Positions 46,520 through 54,455 of a stretch of 64,000 bases of DNA are shown here, piece by piece. The notes under the pieces are model-generated. The model was not told where the DNA came from. It did not search any database and was given only the letters and a program-made list of their open reading frames with translations. Positions within the stretch are counted from its first letter, which is position 1; each line of letters starts with the position of its first letter. The stretch covers positions 184,524 to 248,523 of the forward strand of contig NZ_FQXU01000009.1 in the NCBI RefSeq assembly GCF_900130055.1, written 5' to 3'. Source of the DNA: Clostridium intestinale DSM 6191. Its GTDB lineage: Bacteria > Bacillota > Clostridia > Clostridiales > Clostridiaceae. Position numbers and translations under genes: made by a program.

Positions 46520-47560
46520 CTAATTTTCGGATTTTAGTGTGAAGTTTTCTTCTTTATCATTCCATTTCACAGTGAAGTTAATTTGATCTGTATTTCTAAG
46601 AGGGAGACTATTGCCACCGCTAAATCCAAGTGCACCAGCATAACCATCATCAGAAAGTATAACTCCAGTAGAGGTACCTTTTGCTGACCCAGCCTTATAC
46701 TCAAATGTAAATTCACCAATGCTATTTATATCAGACTTTTTATATTTAAGTGAAGGATAGGTATTTTTATAACTATCATAATGAGATACTCCATTTTCGT
46801 CCTCGAACCAATTTTCATAATATTTTACTTTAAAAGTTCCTTCCCAGTTTTCACTTTCACCAGTAAAATTTAGTATTTTACCATCATTTAGATATTTAAA
46901 AACCGTATCATCTATTAAGTTTAGGGTTTTAAGTAAACTATTGATTTCATCTTCTGCTTCAGGTATTTTTGAAGGTTTATATACTAAAAAAGAATTGTTT
47001 GCTTTATAAGAAATAGACTTAAGAGAAGGGATATAGTCATTCTTAATATCTTTATCTACTATATTTTGACGTATTACAAAGGAATCAAAAATATATATTA
47101 AAAGTTTATCAGATGTATTGTCTACATTATAAACAGTTGGTTTAATTCCACCTATATAATCCTCATCATCTATAGGGGAATTATCTTTACTTAATATTAT
47201 ACCTTGATCCTTAAAAGTTTTAACTATAGATTTTGAGGTTAAGAGCTTATTTTTAGAGTTTTCTCCTATTTTGTATCCAATTGTTCCGATAGCTATAAAA
47301 AAGGTTAATACTATAGCTACTACAGCTATGCTCCACTTCTTAAGCCTTTTTATAAGTTGCTTAAAGGTATTAGGATTAGGTAGGGTATCTTCAAAGCTTT
47401 CTAGTTTTATTTCCTCTTTTGAATACTCTTGAAGTAAGGAGTTACAGTTTTCACAGTCATTTAAGTGAGCTTCAATTATTTCTTTTGTTTCATTACTTAC
47501 ATCATCTTCGATATATAGAGGGAGTAAATCTTCAATTAAATTACAAGGAATTTTATTCAT
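46520..47560 (-). CDS. Anti-sigma factor with zinc-finger (ZAS) domain
   Basis: A 346-residue single-pass membrane protein. The N-terminal zinc-binding anti-sigma motif is C6 plus H32-x3-C36-x2-C39; the membrane segment is at about 76-96, and a 250-residue extracellular domain follows, rich in beta strands and without a recognised motif. It should hold the ECF sigma factor inactive until an envelope signal. Its start overlaps the sigma gene by 8 bp with RBS AAGGAGG inside it, the usual coupled arrangement. Confidence 0.9.
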   Translation of the reverse strand: MNKIPCNLIEDLLPLYIEDDVSNETKEIIEAHLNDCENCNSLLQEYSKEEIKLESFEDTLPNPNTFKQLIKRLKKWSIAVVAIVLTFFIAIGTIGYKIGENSKNKLLTSKSIVKTFKDQGIILSKDNSPIDDEDYIGGIKPTVYNVDNTSDKLLIYIFDSFVIRQNIVDKDIKNDYIPSLKSISYKANNSFLVYKPSKIPEAEDEINSLLKTLNLIDDTVFKYLNDGKILNFTGESENWEGTFKVKYYENWFEDENGVSHYDSYKNTYPSLKYKKSDINSIGEFTFEYKAGSAKGTSTGVILSDDGYAGALGFSGGNSLPLRNTDQINFTVKWNDKEENFTLKSEN

Positions 47561-48056
47561 TTATATTGCCTCCTTCACTATAGATTTTTTTAAAAGCCAC
47601 TCTTCCACGGTGAATATTTACTTTTACCCAAGAAAGAGAGTGGTTAGTTATTATGGCTATCTCTTCATAAGAAATACCTTGCCAATCCCTAAGCCAAAGC
47701 ACTTCACGTTGATTTCTTGGTATTTGTTTTAGACAATTTTCAATCATCTCAGATTGTTCTTTTTTGTTATATTCATCTTCAGGTGTACTTTTATCAGGAA
47801 TGTTATAAACATCTTCATTAATAGAACTTGTCTTTAAATTTGTTTTTTTATAATGCTGACTATAGACATTTCTAGCAATTTTATATATCCAAGTAGATAC
47901 ATGAGAATCACCCCTAAATCTGTGAAAAGACCTTACAACCTGAAAAAAAGTTTCCTGAGTAAGCTCCTCAGCCAAATGAAAATCTAAAGTCAATCCATAC
48001 AAATATTTAAAAATAAACTTCTCATAAGATTCATAAAGCTCCCTTACCCTCTCCAA
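47553..48056 (-). CDS. ECF-type RNA polymerase sigma factor
   Basis: A 167-residue sigma-70 ECF factor. Region 2 covers about 12-65 (FHLAEELTQETFFQVVRSF, STWIYKIARN) and region 4 about 105-160 (PRNQREVLWLRDWQGISYEE, SWVKVNIHRGR). TTG 48056 is chosen because AGGGGGTGA lies 6 bases before it; upstream ATG/GTG starts would read through the 49-bp repeat modules. TGTAAC with CTATA about 18 bp later sits just upstream and could be a self-recognised promoter. Coupled to its anti-sigma factor. Confidence 0.9.
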   Translation of the reverse strand: MERVRELYESYEKFIFKYLYGLTLDFHLAEELTQETFFQVVRSFHRFRGDSHVSTWIYKIARNVYSQHYKKTNLKTSSINEDVYNIPDKSTPEDEYNKKEQSEMIENCLKQIPRNQREVLWLRDWQGISYEEIAIITNHSLSWVKVNIHRGRVAFKKIYSEGGNINE

Positions 48057-48114
48057 AAAATCACCCCCTAAACATATAGTGGAAAAGTTTGGGGAAAAGT
48101 TACACACCTTATTC
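48057..48114 (-). promoter_or_regulatory. Sigma gene upstream region, possible ECF promoter
   Basis: On the minus strand GTGTAAC is followed, after about 18 bases containing the direct repeat AACTTTTCC, by CTATATG, then the RBS. ECF promoters often use an AAC-type -35 and a short -10. The assignment is tentative. Confidence 0.35.
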
Positions 48115-48399
48115 CTGTAGCAACCCGACGAAGGAGTGGTTGCATCAAATTCCTGTTTAGACTTAATGCTGTAGTGAACCACGCAGTGGTCACATTAGAT
48201 TCCTTTTAAACTTAATCCTGTAGAGGCCGTTCCTCAAGCCTCACCAAATTCCTTTTAAACTTATTCCTGTAGAAGCTCCGAAGGAGGCTTCATCAAATTC
48301 CTTTTAGCCTTATTCCTGTAGAGGCCGTTCCTCAAGCCTCATCAAATTCCTTTTCACCCTTATTCCTGTAGAAGCTCTAATACACTTGTTCAAATTTTT
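48115..48399 (-). repeat. 49-bp stem-loop module array (six copies, minus strand)
   Basis: CTGTAG starts at 48115, 48169, 48218, 48267, 48316 and 48366 (spacing 54, 49, 49, 49, 50). Flanks are constant (AAAAGGAATTTGATG before, CTACAG after, minus strand). Stems differ and stay paired: GCAACC/GGTTGC, GTGACCA/TGGTTCAC, GAGGC/GCCTC, GAAGC/GCTTC, GAGGC/GCCTC; the sixth is decayed. It fills the 351-bp gap between the GNAT gene and the sigma gene. Confidence 0.9.
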
Positions 48400-48407
48400 A
48401 CCTATCT

Positions 48408-48827
48408 CTATTTTTCTATAAATTGAACCATACCTGCACCATAATTGTCAGTTGGTCTTGTCCAAAAACCAAATTTTTTATAAAACTCTTCTTTACCTTT
48501 AACAGACATCAAACCAACCACAGCTTCATTACAAGCATTTTCATATATGTAGTTCATTATTTTTTCCAGGATTGAAGCTCCAATCCCCTTTCTTTGGTGA
48601 TCAGGATGAATAATCACATCTTGTATATAAAAGCAGGTGCTATTATCACCAACAACGCGTGCAGTACCTACTACATCTCCATTCAAAAGAATACAAACAC
48701 CGTATAAGGAGTTATCCAAGCCAAGCTTTAGAGAATTTTTATTAATTTCTCCCCATCCAACTAAAGTTCTTAATTGATTTAGTTCATTTACTGTAGGAAG
48801 TTTTTCTATTAATTGATAGTTTTCCAT
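48408..48827 (-). CDS. GNAT family N-acetyltransferase
   Basis: A 139-residue single-domain acetyltransferase. The acetyl-CoA loop is HPDHQRKGIGASILEKI near residue 75, preceded by the strand YIQDVIIH; the C-terminal part has the family G-L-M and FYKKFGFWTRP elements. It resembles the small GNATs with a Y-K-K-F-G-F motif; the substrate is unknown. RBS AAAGGGGATG precedes the ATG. The 49-bp module array starts just after its stop codon, on the same strand as the gene. Confidence 0.9.
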   Translation of the reverse strand: MENYQLIEKLPTVNELNQLRTLVGWGEINKNSLKLGLDNSLYGVCILLNGDVVGTARVVGDNSTCFYIQDVIIHPDHQRKGIGASILEKIMNYIYENACNEAVVGLMSVKGKEEFYKKFGFWTRPTDNYGAGMVQFIEK

Positions 48828-48929
48828 ACTTACATCCCCTTTATTTAAAAGTAATAGATTATTTAAGAAATTATAGCATAAATAATTACAAATATGAGGA
48901 AGATTATTGAGATTGAAGCGTTTATCAGC

Positions 48930-48973
48930 TTAAAGAAATTCAGTAGAACTTGAGATAAAGACCTAAATATAGG
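48930..48973 (+). repeat. Possible decayed 49-bp module
   Basis: CTTAAAGAAATTCAGTAGAA then CTTGAGATAAAGACCTAAAT aligns loosely with the module flank, loop and CTACAG end, but the stem no longer pairs. This may be a fossil copy. Confidence 0.3.
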
Positions 48974-49030
48974 TGGATGAATACTTCTTTTTTCTATGGA
49001 GAACTATACTTAATAAAGGAAGTGAATAGA

Positions 49031-49522
49031 ATGAAATTATTAATATCTATGATTATTGCTTTCAATTTAATAACTAATACTAGTACATTAACTGAACCCA
49101 ACACTACTAAATTTTCTAATCTCATAGATGTATACATATTAGCCTATGATACTATGCTTACAGGAATTAATGAACCTATATTGGATTACATTATATTAGA
49201 TATGGAGTCGATATACTTTAAGGATATCACCTATGAAGATAGACAAAAAGCCATACAATATTTTCAAAAGTATAATAAGCCAGTTTTAAATGCATCATTA
49301 TTTAAGTTGCAACAAATTGGTTTGGCAGATAAACTGAGTAATCTTAAACTGAAAGGTACTTTGTTAATGATGACTAATATTGAAGCGAGTGAAAATAATG
49401 CCATGATTATAGAAGGGTATAGATATCACAGCCCTACTGGTGCAGCTAGATTTAGAGTAACACTTAAAGTTAAAGATGATAAGTGGAAGGTTGATAAAGT
49501 TGATTTAGTATCTGTATCTTAA
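49031..49522 (+). CDS. Secreted protein of unknown family (tandem paralogue 1)
   Basis: A 163-residue protein from ATG 49031, chosen because AAAGGAAGTGA precedes it; an ATG at 48977 is less likely. A short N-terminal hydrophobic stretch (MKLLISMIIAFNLI) looks like a signal peptide. The mature part shares blocks with the next gene: DYIILDMES, TYEDRQKAIQYFQKYNK, VLNAS, LQQIGLAD and a C-terminal W-K-V-x-K-V-D. The layout suggests a small secreted alpha/beta domain. No catalytic motif or known family is recognised. Confidence 0.75.
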   Translation: MKLLISMIIAFNLITNTSTLTEPNTTKFSNLIDVYILAYDTMLTGINEPILDYIILDMESIYFKDITYEDRQKAIQYFQKYNKPVLNASLFKLQQIGLADKLSNLKLKGTLLMMTNIEASENNAMIIEGYRYHSPTGAARFRVTLKVKDDKWKVDKVDLVSVS

Positions 49523-49573
49523 TTTTAGATAATCTTTTTTTAAAATTTAGAATATTAAAAGGAAGTGATATTA

Positions 49574-50059
49574 ATGAAACAATTAATCTCTCTAATTACA
49601 GCTTTTCAATTAGTAACAATCACAGCTCCAGTTAAGGTATCAAGACAAAATGAGGGAATGGGAATAATTGAACCCCTTATTTTAGCTTACGATGCTATGT
49701 ATACTGGAAACAAAGAACCTGAGAAAGATTACATTATATTGGATATGGAGTCTTTATTTTTTACTGATACTACAGTAGAAGATAGACAAAAAGCCGTACA
49801 ATATTTTCAAAAGTATAATAAGACAGTTTTAAATGCTTCAGTGGTTACATTGCAACAAATTGGTTTAGCAGATTCTGTAGGAGAGCTTAAAATAAATGCT
49901 CACTTGTTAATGCTATCAAAAGTTGATTCAGTGTCTTTAGGAAATTTAGTTATAGAAGGGTACAAGTGGTTTAGTCCTAATTCATATACTCATTTTAGAG
50001 TAGGTATAGAAAAAGTAAATAATAAATGGAAAGTTACAAAGGTGGATATACTTAAATAA
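49574..50059 (+). CDS. Secreted protein of unknown family (tandem paralogue 2)
   Basis: A 161-residue paralogue of the preceding gene, about half identical by eye across EPEKDYIILDMES, DRQKAVQYFQKYNKTVLNAS, LQQIGLADS and KWKVTKVDI. It has the same N-terminal hydrophobic segment (MKQLISLITAFQLV). ATG 49574 fits AAAAGGAAGTGA; GTG 49565 is inside that RBS. The 51-bp gap shows no terminator, so the pair is one transcript, likely a recent duplication, followed by a terminator. Function unknown. Confidence 0.75.
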   Translation: MKQLISLITAFQLVTITAPVKVSRQNEGMGIIEPLILAYDAMYTGNKEPEKDYIILDMESLFFTDTTVEDRQKAVQYFQKYNKTVLNASVVTLQQIGLADSVGELKINAHLLMLSKVDSVSLGNLVIEGYKWFSPNSYTHFRVGIEKVNNKWKVTKVDILK

Positions 50060-50098
50060 TTTATCAGAAGAAAAATTTTATACATAGTTAACTTATAA

Positions 50099-50146
50099 GC
50101 AAAACTAAAAAGCTACTACTAGATTTTTAGTTTTGCTTTATTTTTT
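50099..50146 (+). terminator. Intrinsic terminator of the paralogue pair
   Basis: GCAAAACTAAAAA pairs with TTTTTAGTTTTGC around a 12-base loop, then T-rich. Confidence 0.85.
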
Positions 50147-50167
50147 TATTGGACTAGTCAATTCCTT

Positions 50168-50315
50168 AAGAATATATATAGATATATTCTTTTCTATATA
50201 GCTATATAACTATATATAGTGTTTATGCGGCTTTGGAGGGTTTTATCAATAAAAGTGAACACTACATGGATGGGGTGAATACTATGTAGTGAGTAGTAAT
50301 AATAATATTGATAAA
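50168..50315. promoter_or_regulatory. Nested palindromes upstream of the Cys operon promoter
   Basis: AAGAATATAT/ATATATTCTT at 50168-50191 is one inverted repeat. A second, nested pair follows: outer TTTATCAATA (50242-50251) with TATTGATAAA (50306-50315), inner CACTACAT (50260-50267) with ATGTAGTG (50284-50291). GTGAAYACTA also recurs directly at about 50255 and 50276. The outer 3-prime arm contains the -35 TTGATA, so a repressor here would block the promoter. No known regulator motif was recognised. Confidence 0.5.
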
Positions 50316-50336
50316 GGTTGTGATAAGCAATAGTAT
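50308..50336 (+). promoter_or_regulatory. Sigma-A promoter of the mccB-mccA T-box transcript
   Basis: TTGATA (50308-50313), 17-bp spacer, TAGTAT (50331-50336). The start near 50343 falls exactly at the base of T-box stem I. Confidence 0.6.
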
Positions 50337-50342
50337 CTTAAA

Positions 50343-50572
50343 GGAAGCTATAAGAGAGTAATTTCCTCGGCTGAAAGAAATTATTAGTGAAATTTAAGAG
50401 AATGCAGCTTTGAACTCTAAGCTGAAATTTTAGTAAGCAAAAGCAGGAGTGCCTGTTATAGCACTAGAGCATTAATGTGCTTTAAATGGAGATAAACTTA
50501 TCACTGGATAGGTTTAAGAAGAGTGGAATCGTGGACTAACTGCCTCTTTAAGGTAGGAGGTCTTTTTTTATT
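50343..50572 (+). promoter_or_regulatory. T-box riboswitch, specifier TGC (cysteine)
   Basis: Stem I begins AAGGAAGCTATAAGAGAGTAA. The specifier loop reads GAA-TGC-AGC-TTTGAACTC, with TGC (Cys) at 50403-50405 and AGTAA on the opposite side. The T-box antiterminator sequence is GAGTGGAATCGTGG (50521-50534), a variant of the usual AGGGTGGNACCGCG. A terminator with TGCCT/AGGTA core and a T-run ends at about 50570. Uncharged tRNA-Cys should permit expression of the cysteine genes that follow. Confidence 0.88.
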
Positions 50573-50643
50573 TATTAATTAATGAATGACTGTGTCTAGA
50601 GAAAAGGCACAAGATAAAATTTAATTTTATAGGAGGAAATCAT

Positions 50644-51792
50644 ATGAAAAAAGATTCTTTAGTTATACATGGCGGAGAGACAATAGATAAATTTACTGGA
50701 GCTGTTAATATTCCTGTATATCTATCATCAACGTTTAAACAACCAGAGTTTGGAGTTAGTTTGGGATATGAATATGCAAGAACAAATAATCCTACAAGGG
50801 AAGCTTTAGAAAAATTAATTGCAGATTTAGAAGGTGGTAGTAGAGGGTTTGGATTTTCTTCTGGCATGTCTGCCATATCAACCATATTAAATCTTTTTAA
50901 ATCAGGAGATAAAATACTTATAAATAATAATGTGTATGGAGGAACTTTTAGAGTAATAAGTAAGGTGTTTTCTAACTATAAACTAAATTATGATATTATA
51001 GAGGACTTTAATGAACTTGATTTCTCTACAGTAAGTGAAGATGTTAAAGGAATATTTATTGAGACTCCTACAAATCCATTATTATCAATAACTGATATAG
51101 AAAAAATCTCAGAAGAGGCCCATAAGAAAAATATTTTAGTTATAGTGGACAATACCTTTATGAGTCCATATTTTCAAAATCCATTAAACTTAGGAGCTGA
51201 TATAGTAATTCATTCAGCCACTAAGTATTTGGTAGGGCATTCTGATATTGTAGCTGGACTTGCAGTTGTAAAAGATAAGGAGTTAGGTGAAAAAATAGGT
51301 TTTTTACAAAATGCCATTGGAGCTATATTATCTCCCTTTGATTCTTATATGTTAATAAGAGGAATTAAAACCTTAAGTGTAAGATTAGAAAAACATGAGG
51401 AGAATGCTAAAAAGATATCTAGGTATTTAAATAATCATGAACTAATTGAAAAAGTTTATTATCCTGGACTAAAAGAACACTTAAATCATGAAATTCAAAA
51501 AAAGCAGGCTAGTGGGTATGGTGGAATAATTTCCTTTAAATTAAAAGAAGGTTGTGATTTTAAAAAGTTTATAAACTCATTAAAATTAATAACTTTTGGA
51601 GAAAGTTTAGGTGGAGTTGAGTCCCTTTTATGTCATCCAGCAACAATGACTCACGCATCGCTGCCTAAGGATTTAAGGGATAGGATTGGCATTGATGAAA
51701 GACTACTGAGACTTTCTGTTGGAATAGAAAATTCGGAGGATTTGATAGCGGAAATAGGAAGAGCTTTAATTATTAGCAAAGGAGAGGATTAA
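50644..51792 (+). CDS. mccB: Cystathionine gamma-lyase/synthase family enzyme (MccB-type)
   Basis: A 382-residue PLP enzyme of the Cys/Met metabolism family. The PLP-binding Lys is in HSATKYLVGHSD near residue 200; YEYARTNNPTR, GFSSGMSAI and FIETPTNPLL are family hallmarks. Paired with an MccA-type beta-synthase behind a Cys-specific T-box, the likely role is the gamma-lyase step of reverse transsulfuration (homocysteine to cysteine). A gamma-synthase role cannot be excluded from sequence. RBS TAGGAGG precedes the ATG. Confidence 0.88.
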   Translation: MKKDSLVIHGGETIDKFTGAVNIPVYLSSTFKQPEFGVSLGYEYARTNNPTREALEKLIADLEGGSRGFGFSSGMSAISTILNLFKSGDKILINNNVYGGTFRVISKVFSNYKLNYDIIEDFNELDFSTVSEDVKGIFIETPTNPLLSITDIEKISEEAHKKNILVIVDNTFMSPYFQNPLNLGADIVIHSATKYLVGHSDIVAGLAVVKDKELGEKIGFLQNAIGAILSPFDSYMLIRGIKTLSVRLEKHEENAKKISRYLNNHELIEKVYYPGLKEHLNHEIQKKQASGYGGIISFKLKEGCDFKKFINSLKLITFGESLGGVESLLCHPATMTHASLPKDLRDRIGIDERLLRLSVGIENSEDLIAEIGRALIISKGED

Positions 51793-51793
51793 T

Positions 51794-52705
51794 TTGAAAT
51801 ATGCTAATGGAATTAGAGAGTTAATTGGAAATACTCCTATTATAAAGCTGAATAATTTTGAGGTTAAAAGTGGGATAAATATATTTGGAAAATTAGAAGG
51901 ACAAAATCCAGGAGGAAGTTGCAAAGATAGAATCGGCTTATACATGGTAGAAAAAGCAGAAAGGCAAGGTTGCTTAAAAAAAGGATCAACTATAATAGAA
52001 GCAACTGCAGGTAACACAGGAATAGGGATAGCACTAGCAAGTTTAAATAAAGGTTATAGAGTTATATTTGTTATTCCTGAAAAATTTTCTACAGAAAAGC
52101 AAACTTTATTAAAGGCCTTAGGAGCAGAACTTATAATAACACCTAAAGAAAAGGGAATGATGGGGGCTTGTGATAAGGCAGAGGAGCTATTAAAAACTAT
52201 TCCAGATAGTATATCACTAAAGCAGTTTGAAAATGATGCTAACCCTTTGGCCCATTATGAAACTACGGGAAAAGAGATATACGAACAATTAGACGGGGAA
52301 ATTGATTATATTGTTGCAGGTGCTGGAAGTGGAGGAACTATTACAGGAGTTTTAAAGTATTTAAAAGAGCAGAATTCTAAGATAAAAGGTGTACTTGGTG
52401 ATCCATATGGGTCAACTATTGGTGGAGGAATTGAAGGCTGTTATAAAATAGAAGGTATAGGGAATAACTTTATACCTAAGACTATGGACTTAAGCTATAT
52501 AGATATAGTAAAAAAGGTTAAGGATGAGGAAGCTTTTTATTATGTTAAAGAACTTGCTAGAAGAGAGGGGATAGTGGTTGGCTCATCATCTGGTGCAGCT
52601 ATGGCAGCGGCTATAGCTTTAAGTAAAGATATAGATAGTGGAAATATAGTTGTTATTTTCCCAGATAGAGGGGATAGATATTTTTCTAAAAATATATTTG
52701 ATTAG
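51794..52705 (+). CDS. mccA: Cystathionine beta-synthase, MccA/CysK family
   Basis: A 303-residue fold-type II PLP enzyme. The PLP Lys is in GGSCKDRIG near residue 43, the substrate loop is EATAGNTGIG, and the phosphate loop is AGAGSGGTITG near 177. FVIPEKFSTEKQ and the C-terminal VGSSSGAAM and PDRGDRYFSK resemble B. subtilis MccA, which uses O-acetylserine and homocysteine. It starts at TTG 51794, one base after mccB, with RBS AAAGGAGAGG. Both genes would make cysteine from homocysteine under T-box control. Confidence 0.88.
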   Translation: MKYANGIRELIGNTPIIKLNNFEVKSGINIFGKLEGQNPGGSCKDRIGLYMVEKAERQGCLKKGSTIIEATAGNTGIGIALASLNKGYRVIFVIPEKFSTEKQTLLKALGAELIITPKEKGMMGACDKAEELLKTIPDSISLKQFENDANPLAHYETTGKEIYEQLDGEIDYIVAGAGSGGTITGVLKYLKEQNSKIKGVLGDPYGSTIGGGIEGCYKIEGIGNNFIPKTMDLSYIDIVKKVKDEEAFYYVKELARREGIVVGSSSGAAMAAAIALSKDIDSGNIVVIFPDRGDRYFSKNIFD

Positions 52706-52736
52706 ATAATAAGTACTAGATTTACTAGCATATATG

Positions 52737-52774
52737 AAAAACTGTTGAAGGTAAAAGACTCAACAGTTTTTTTA
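52737..52774 (+). terminator. Intrinsic terminator of mccB-mccA
   Basis: AAAACTGTTGA pairs with TCAACAGTTTT, then a T-run. It also lies just before the end of the convergent MCP gene. Confidence 0.9.
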
Positions 52775-52779
52775 AAAAT

Positions 52780-53616
52780 TTATATTTTCTCAGATAAACT
52801 AATTAAGCTTTTTGAAGAAGCATTTAATTCTTCAATAGATGCAGCAATTTGTTCAAGGGTTGCTACCTGATCTTCAAATATTAAGTTAGATTCATTTATA
52901 TTGTTACTTATGTTGTTTATAGATGAGCTAATACTTTTTAATACCTCATCAATTTGTTTTACTGATTCACTTGTTGAGGAAGATAATTTTCTGATTTCAG
53001 AGGCAACTACTGTAAATCCTTTTCCAAGTTCACCAGCACGAGCAGCTTCAATGGCAGCATTTATACCTAGCATATTTGTTTGAGTTGATATACCTTGTAT
53101 AAATTTTAAAATATCATCAGTTTTTTTAGAAGATTCATCTGCTGCTTGAACCTTTGTATAAATATCATTATTCATATTTAAAACATTCTGAACACCAGAT
53201 GATAAGGCACTGATTGCTTTAGATATCTCACTTAGAGAAATAGTTAAGTTTTGAGATAAGGAAAGTATCTCATTTCTATTAGCTAAACTTCTTCCCATAA
53301 GTATAGAACCAACAACTTCATCGTATTCATTTTTTATTGGAATTGCATAGGATTTAAATGGAACTCCGTAGACTTCTTTAGGAACAATCTTCACAATTAC
53401 CTCGCCTGACTTTATGGCATCATAAGCAGCTCCAGAGGATGGAATCTTGTCTCCTTCTTTTATTTTTAAAACTAAAGATTTAGAGTTTTGAACTTTTAGA
53501 TATTTTTGGGTATCTGTTATACCAAAGGATACATCATCATCAAACATAAAAGGAAAATAGGGAAGAAGATTATAAAAGGAATCAATTATGTAGTTATCAG
53601 AAATTGAGTTATGCAT
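52780..53616 (-). CDS. Soluble MCP-type signal transducer
   Basis: A 278-residue chemotaxis-like protein with no membrane segment. An N-terminal domain (about 1-125) with [12 protein letters not shown] and a PAS/Cache-like ending [16 protein letters not shown] precedes a shortened methyl-accepting coiled coil, whose tip [19 protein letters not shown] and [14 protein letters not shown] is intact. The signalling domain is short (class 24H-like), and only part of the usual HAMP-adjacent helix is present. It would sense a cytoplasmic cue. RBS TAGGAGG precedes the ATG. Monocistronic. Confidence 0.9.
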   Translation of the reverse strand: MHNSISDNYIIDSFYNLLPYFPFMFDDDVSFGITDTQKYLKVQNSKSLVLKIKEGDKIPSSGAAYDAIKSGEVIVKIVPKEVYGVPFKSYAIPIKNEYDEVVGSILMGRSLANRNEILSLSQNLTISLSEISKAISALSSGVQNVLNMNNDIYTKVQAADESSKKTDDILKFIQGISTQTNMLGINAAIEAARAGELGKGFTVVASEIRKLSSSTSESVKQIDEVLKSISSSINNISNNINESNLIFEDQVATLEQIAASIEELNASSKSLISLSEKI

Positions 53617-53644
53617 ATATTAGCCTCCTAAAATTATATGTATT

Positions 53645-53678
53645 AAAAAACGGGAAGTATAAAATTTACTTCCCGTTT
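53645..53678 (-). terminator. Intrinsic terminator of rubrerythrin
   Basis: On the minus strand AAACGGGAAGTA pairs with TACTTCCCGTTT around an 7-base loop, then a T-run. Confidence 0.9.
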
Positions 53679-53686
53679 GATTACTT

Positions 53687-54274
53687 TTAGTAATTTTCAT
53701 CTAATAATCTAAAATATTTTTGATCATGAAGGCAAGCTGGGCATTTTTCTGGAGCTTTAGTTCCTTCAAATAAGAATCCACAGTTACCACATTTCCAGAT
53801 AACAACTTCATCTCTTTCAAAAACTTTATTAGTTTCAATATTCTCTAATAATTTTTTATATCTTCTTTCATGGAAGCTTTCAACCTTAGCTATATTTTCA
53901 AAAGCAGCAGCTATTTGTGGGAAACCTTCTTTTCTAGCTGTTTCAGCAGCTTGTGGATAAAGTTCAGTCCATTCTTCATTTTCACCTTCAGCGGCATATT
54001 TAAGGTTGTCCATAGTTTCGTCAGAAAGGGCCACTGGATAAGAAGCTGTGATTTCTATAGCTTCATTCTTAAATTCTTCTTTTAAAAATTTATAGAATCT
54101 TTTAGCATGTTCTTTTTCTTGCTCTGCAGTTTCTAAAAATATTTCAGCTACTTGTAAGTATCCTTGTTTCTTAGCAACACTTGAATAATAAGTGTATCTT
54201 GTTCTTGCTTGAGATTCACCTGCAAAAGAAGCAAGTAGGTTTTTTGCTGTTTCAGTTCCTCTTAATGATGGCAT
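53687..54274 (-). CDS. rbr: Rubrerythrin
   Basis: A 195-residue peroxide-reducing protein of anaerobes. The ferritin-like diiron domain has E-x-x-H motifs (EQEKEHAKRFY near residue 52 and VESFHERRY near 130), and the C-terminal rubredoxin domain has CGNCG near 162 and CPAC near 177. ATG 54274 is chosen because AGGAGGAA lies upstream and the product begins MPSLRGTETAKNL; a longer reading has no support. Its own promoter carries an inverted repeat over the -10. It detoxifies hydrogen peroxide with NADH-derived electrons. Confidence 0.97.
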   Translation of the reverse strand: MPSLRGTETAKNLLASFAGESQARTRYTYYSSVAKKQGYLQVAEIFLETAEQEKEHAKRFYKFLKEEFKNEAIEITASYPVALSDETMDNLKYAAEGENEEWTELYPQAAETARKEGFPQIAAAFENIAKVESFHERRYKKLLENIETNKVFERDEVVIWKCGNCGFLFEGTKAPEKCPACLHDQKYFRLLDENY

Positions 54275-54318
54275 AAAAATTCCTCCTCTTAAATAAATGG
54301 TATATTTTATCACATTAA

Positions 54319-54349
54319 TTATTGTAACATAATAAATGGTAAATTTCAA
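54319..54349 (-). promoter_or_regulatory. Rubrerythrin promoter with palindrome over -10
   Basis: On the minus strand TTGAAA (54349-54344), 17-bp spacer, TACAAT (54326-54321). ATTAT-TGTAAC-ATAAT (54319-54334) overlaps the -10 and could be a repressor site. It matches the PerR box only partly (about 9 of 14), so the regulator is not assigned. Confidence 0.6.
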
Positions 54350-54455
54350 AGAGCAATTATCTTTTAATAATGCTTCTAAAGACTGCTTTTAGGGTTTCAT
54401 ATTAACCTATTTTATTTTATAATTAGTCTGATATAAAATAAATAAAGGAGTAAAA

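Noticed and set aside
48057-48182. Longer sigma factor starting at 48182
   Set aside because: The extra 42 residues come from repeat DNA and lack homology; TTG 48056 has a strong RBS.
48115-48399. CRISPR array
   Set aside because: The spacing is regular, but the variable part is palindromic in each copy, stems recur between loci and no cas genes are nearby.
54319-54334. PerR box at the rubrerythrin promoter
   Set aside because: Only about 9 of 14 positions fit the consensus, so it is recorded only as an unassigned palindrome.
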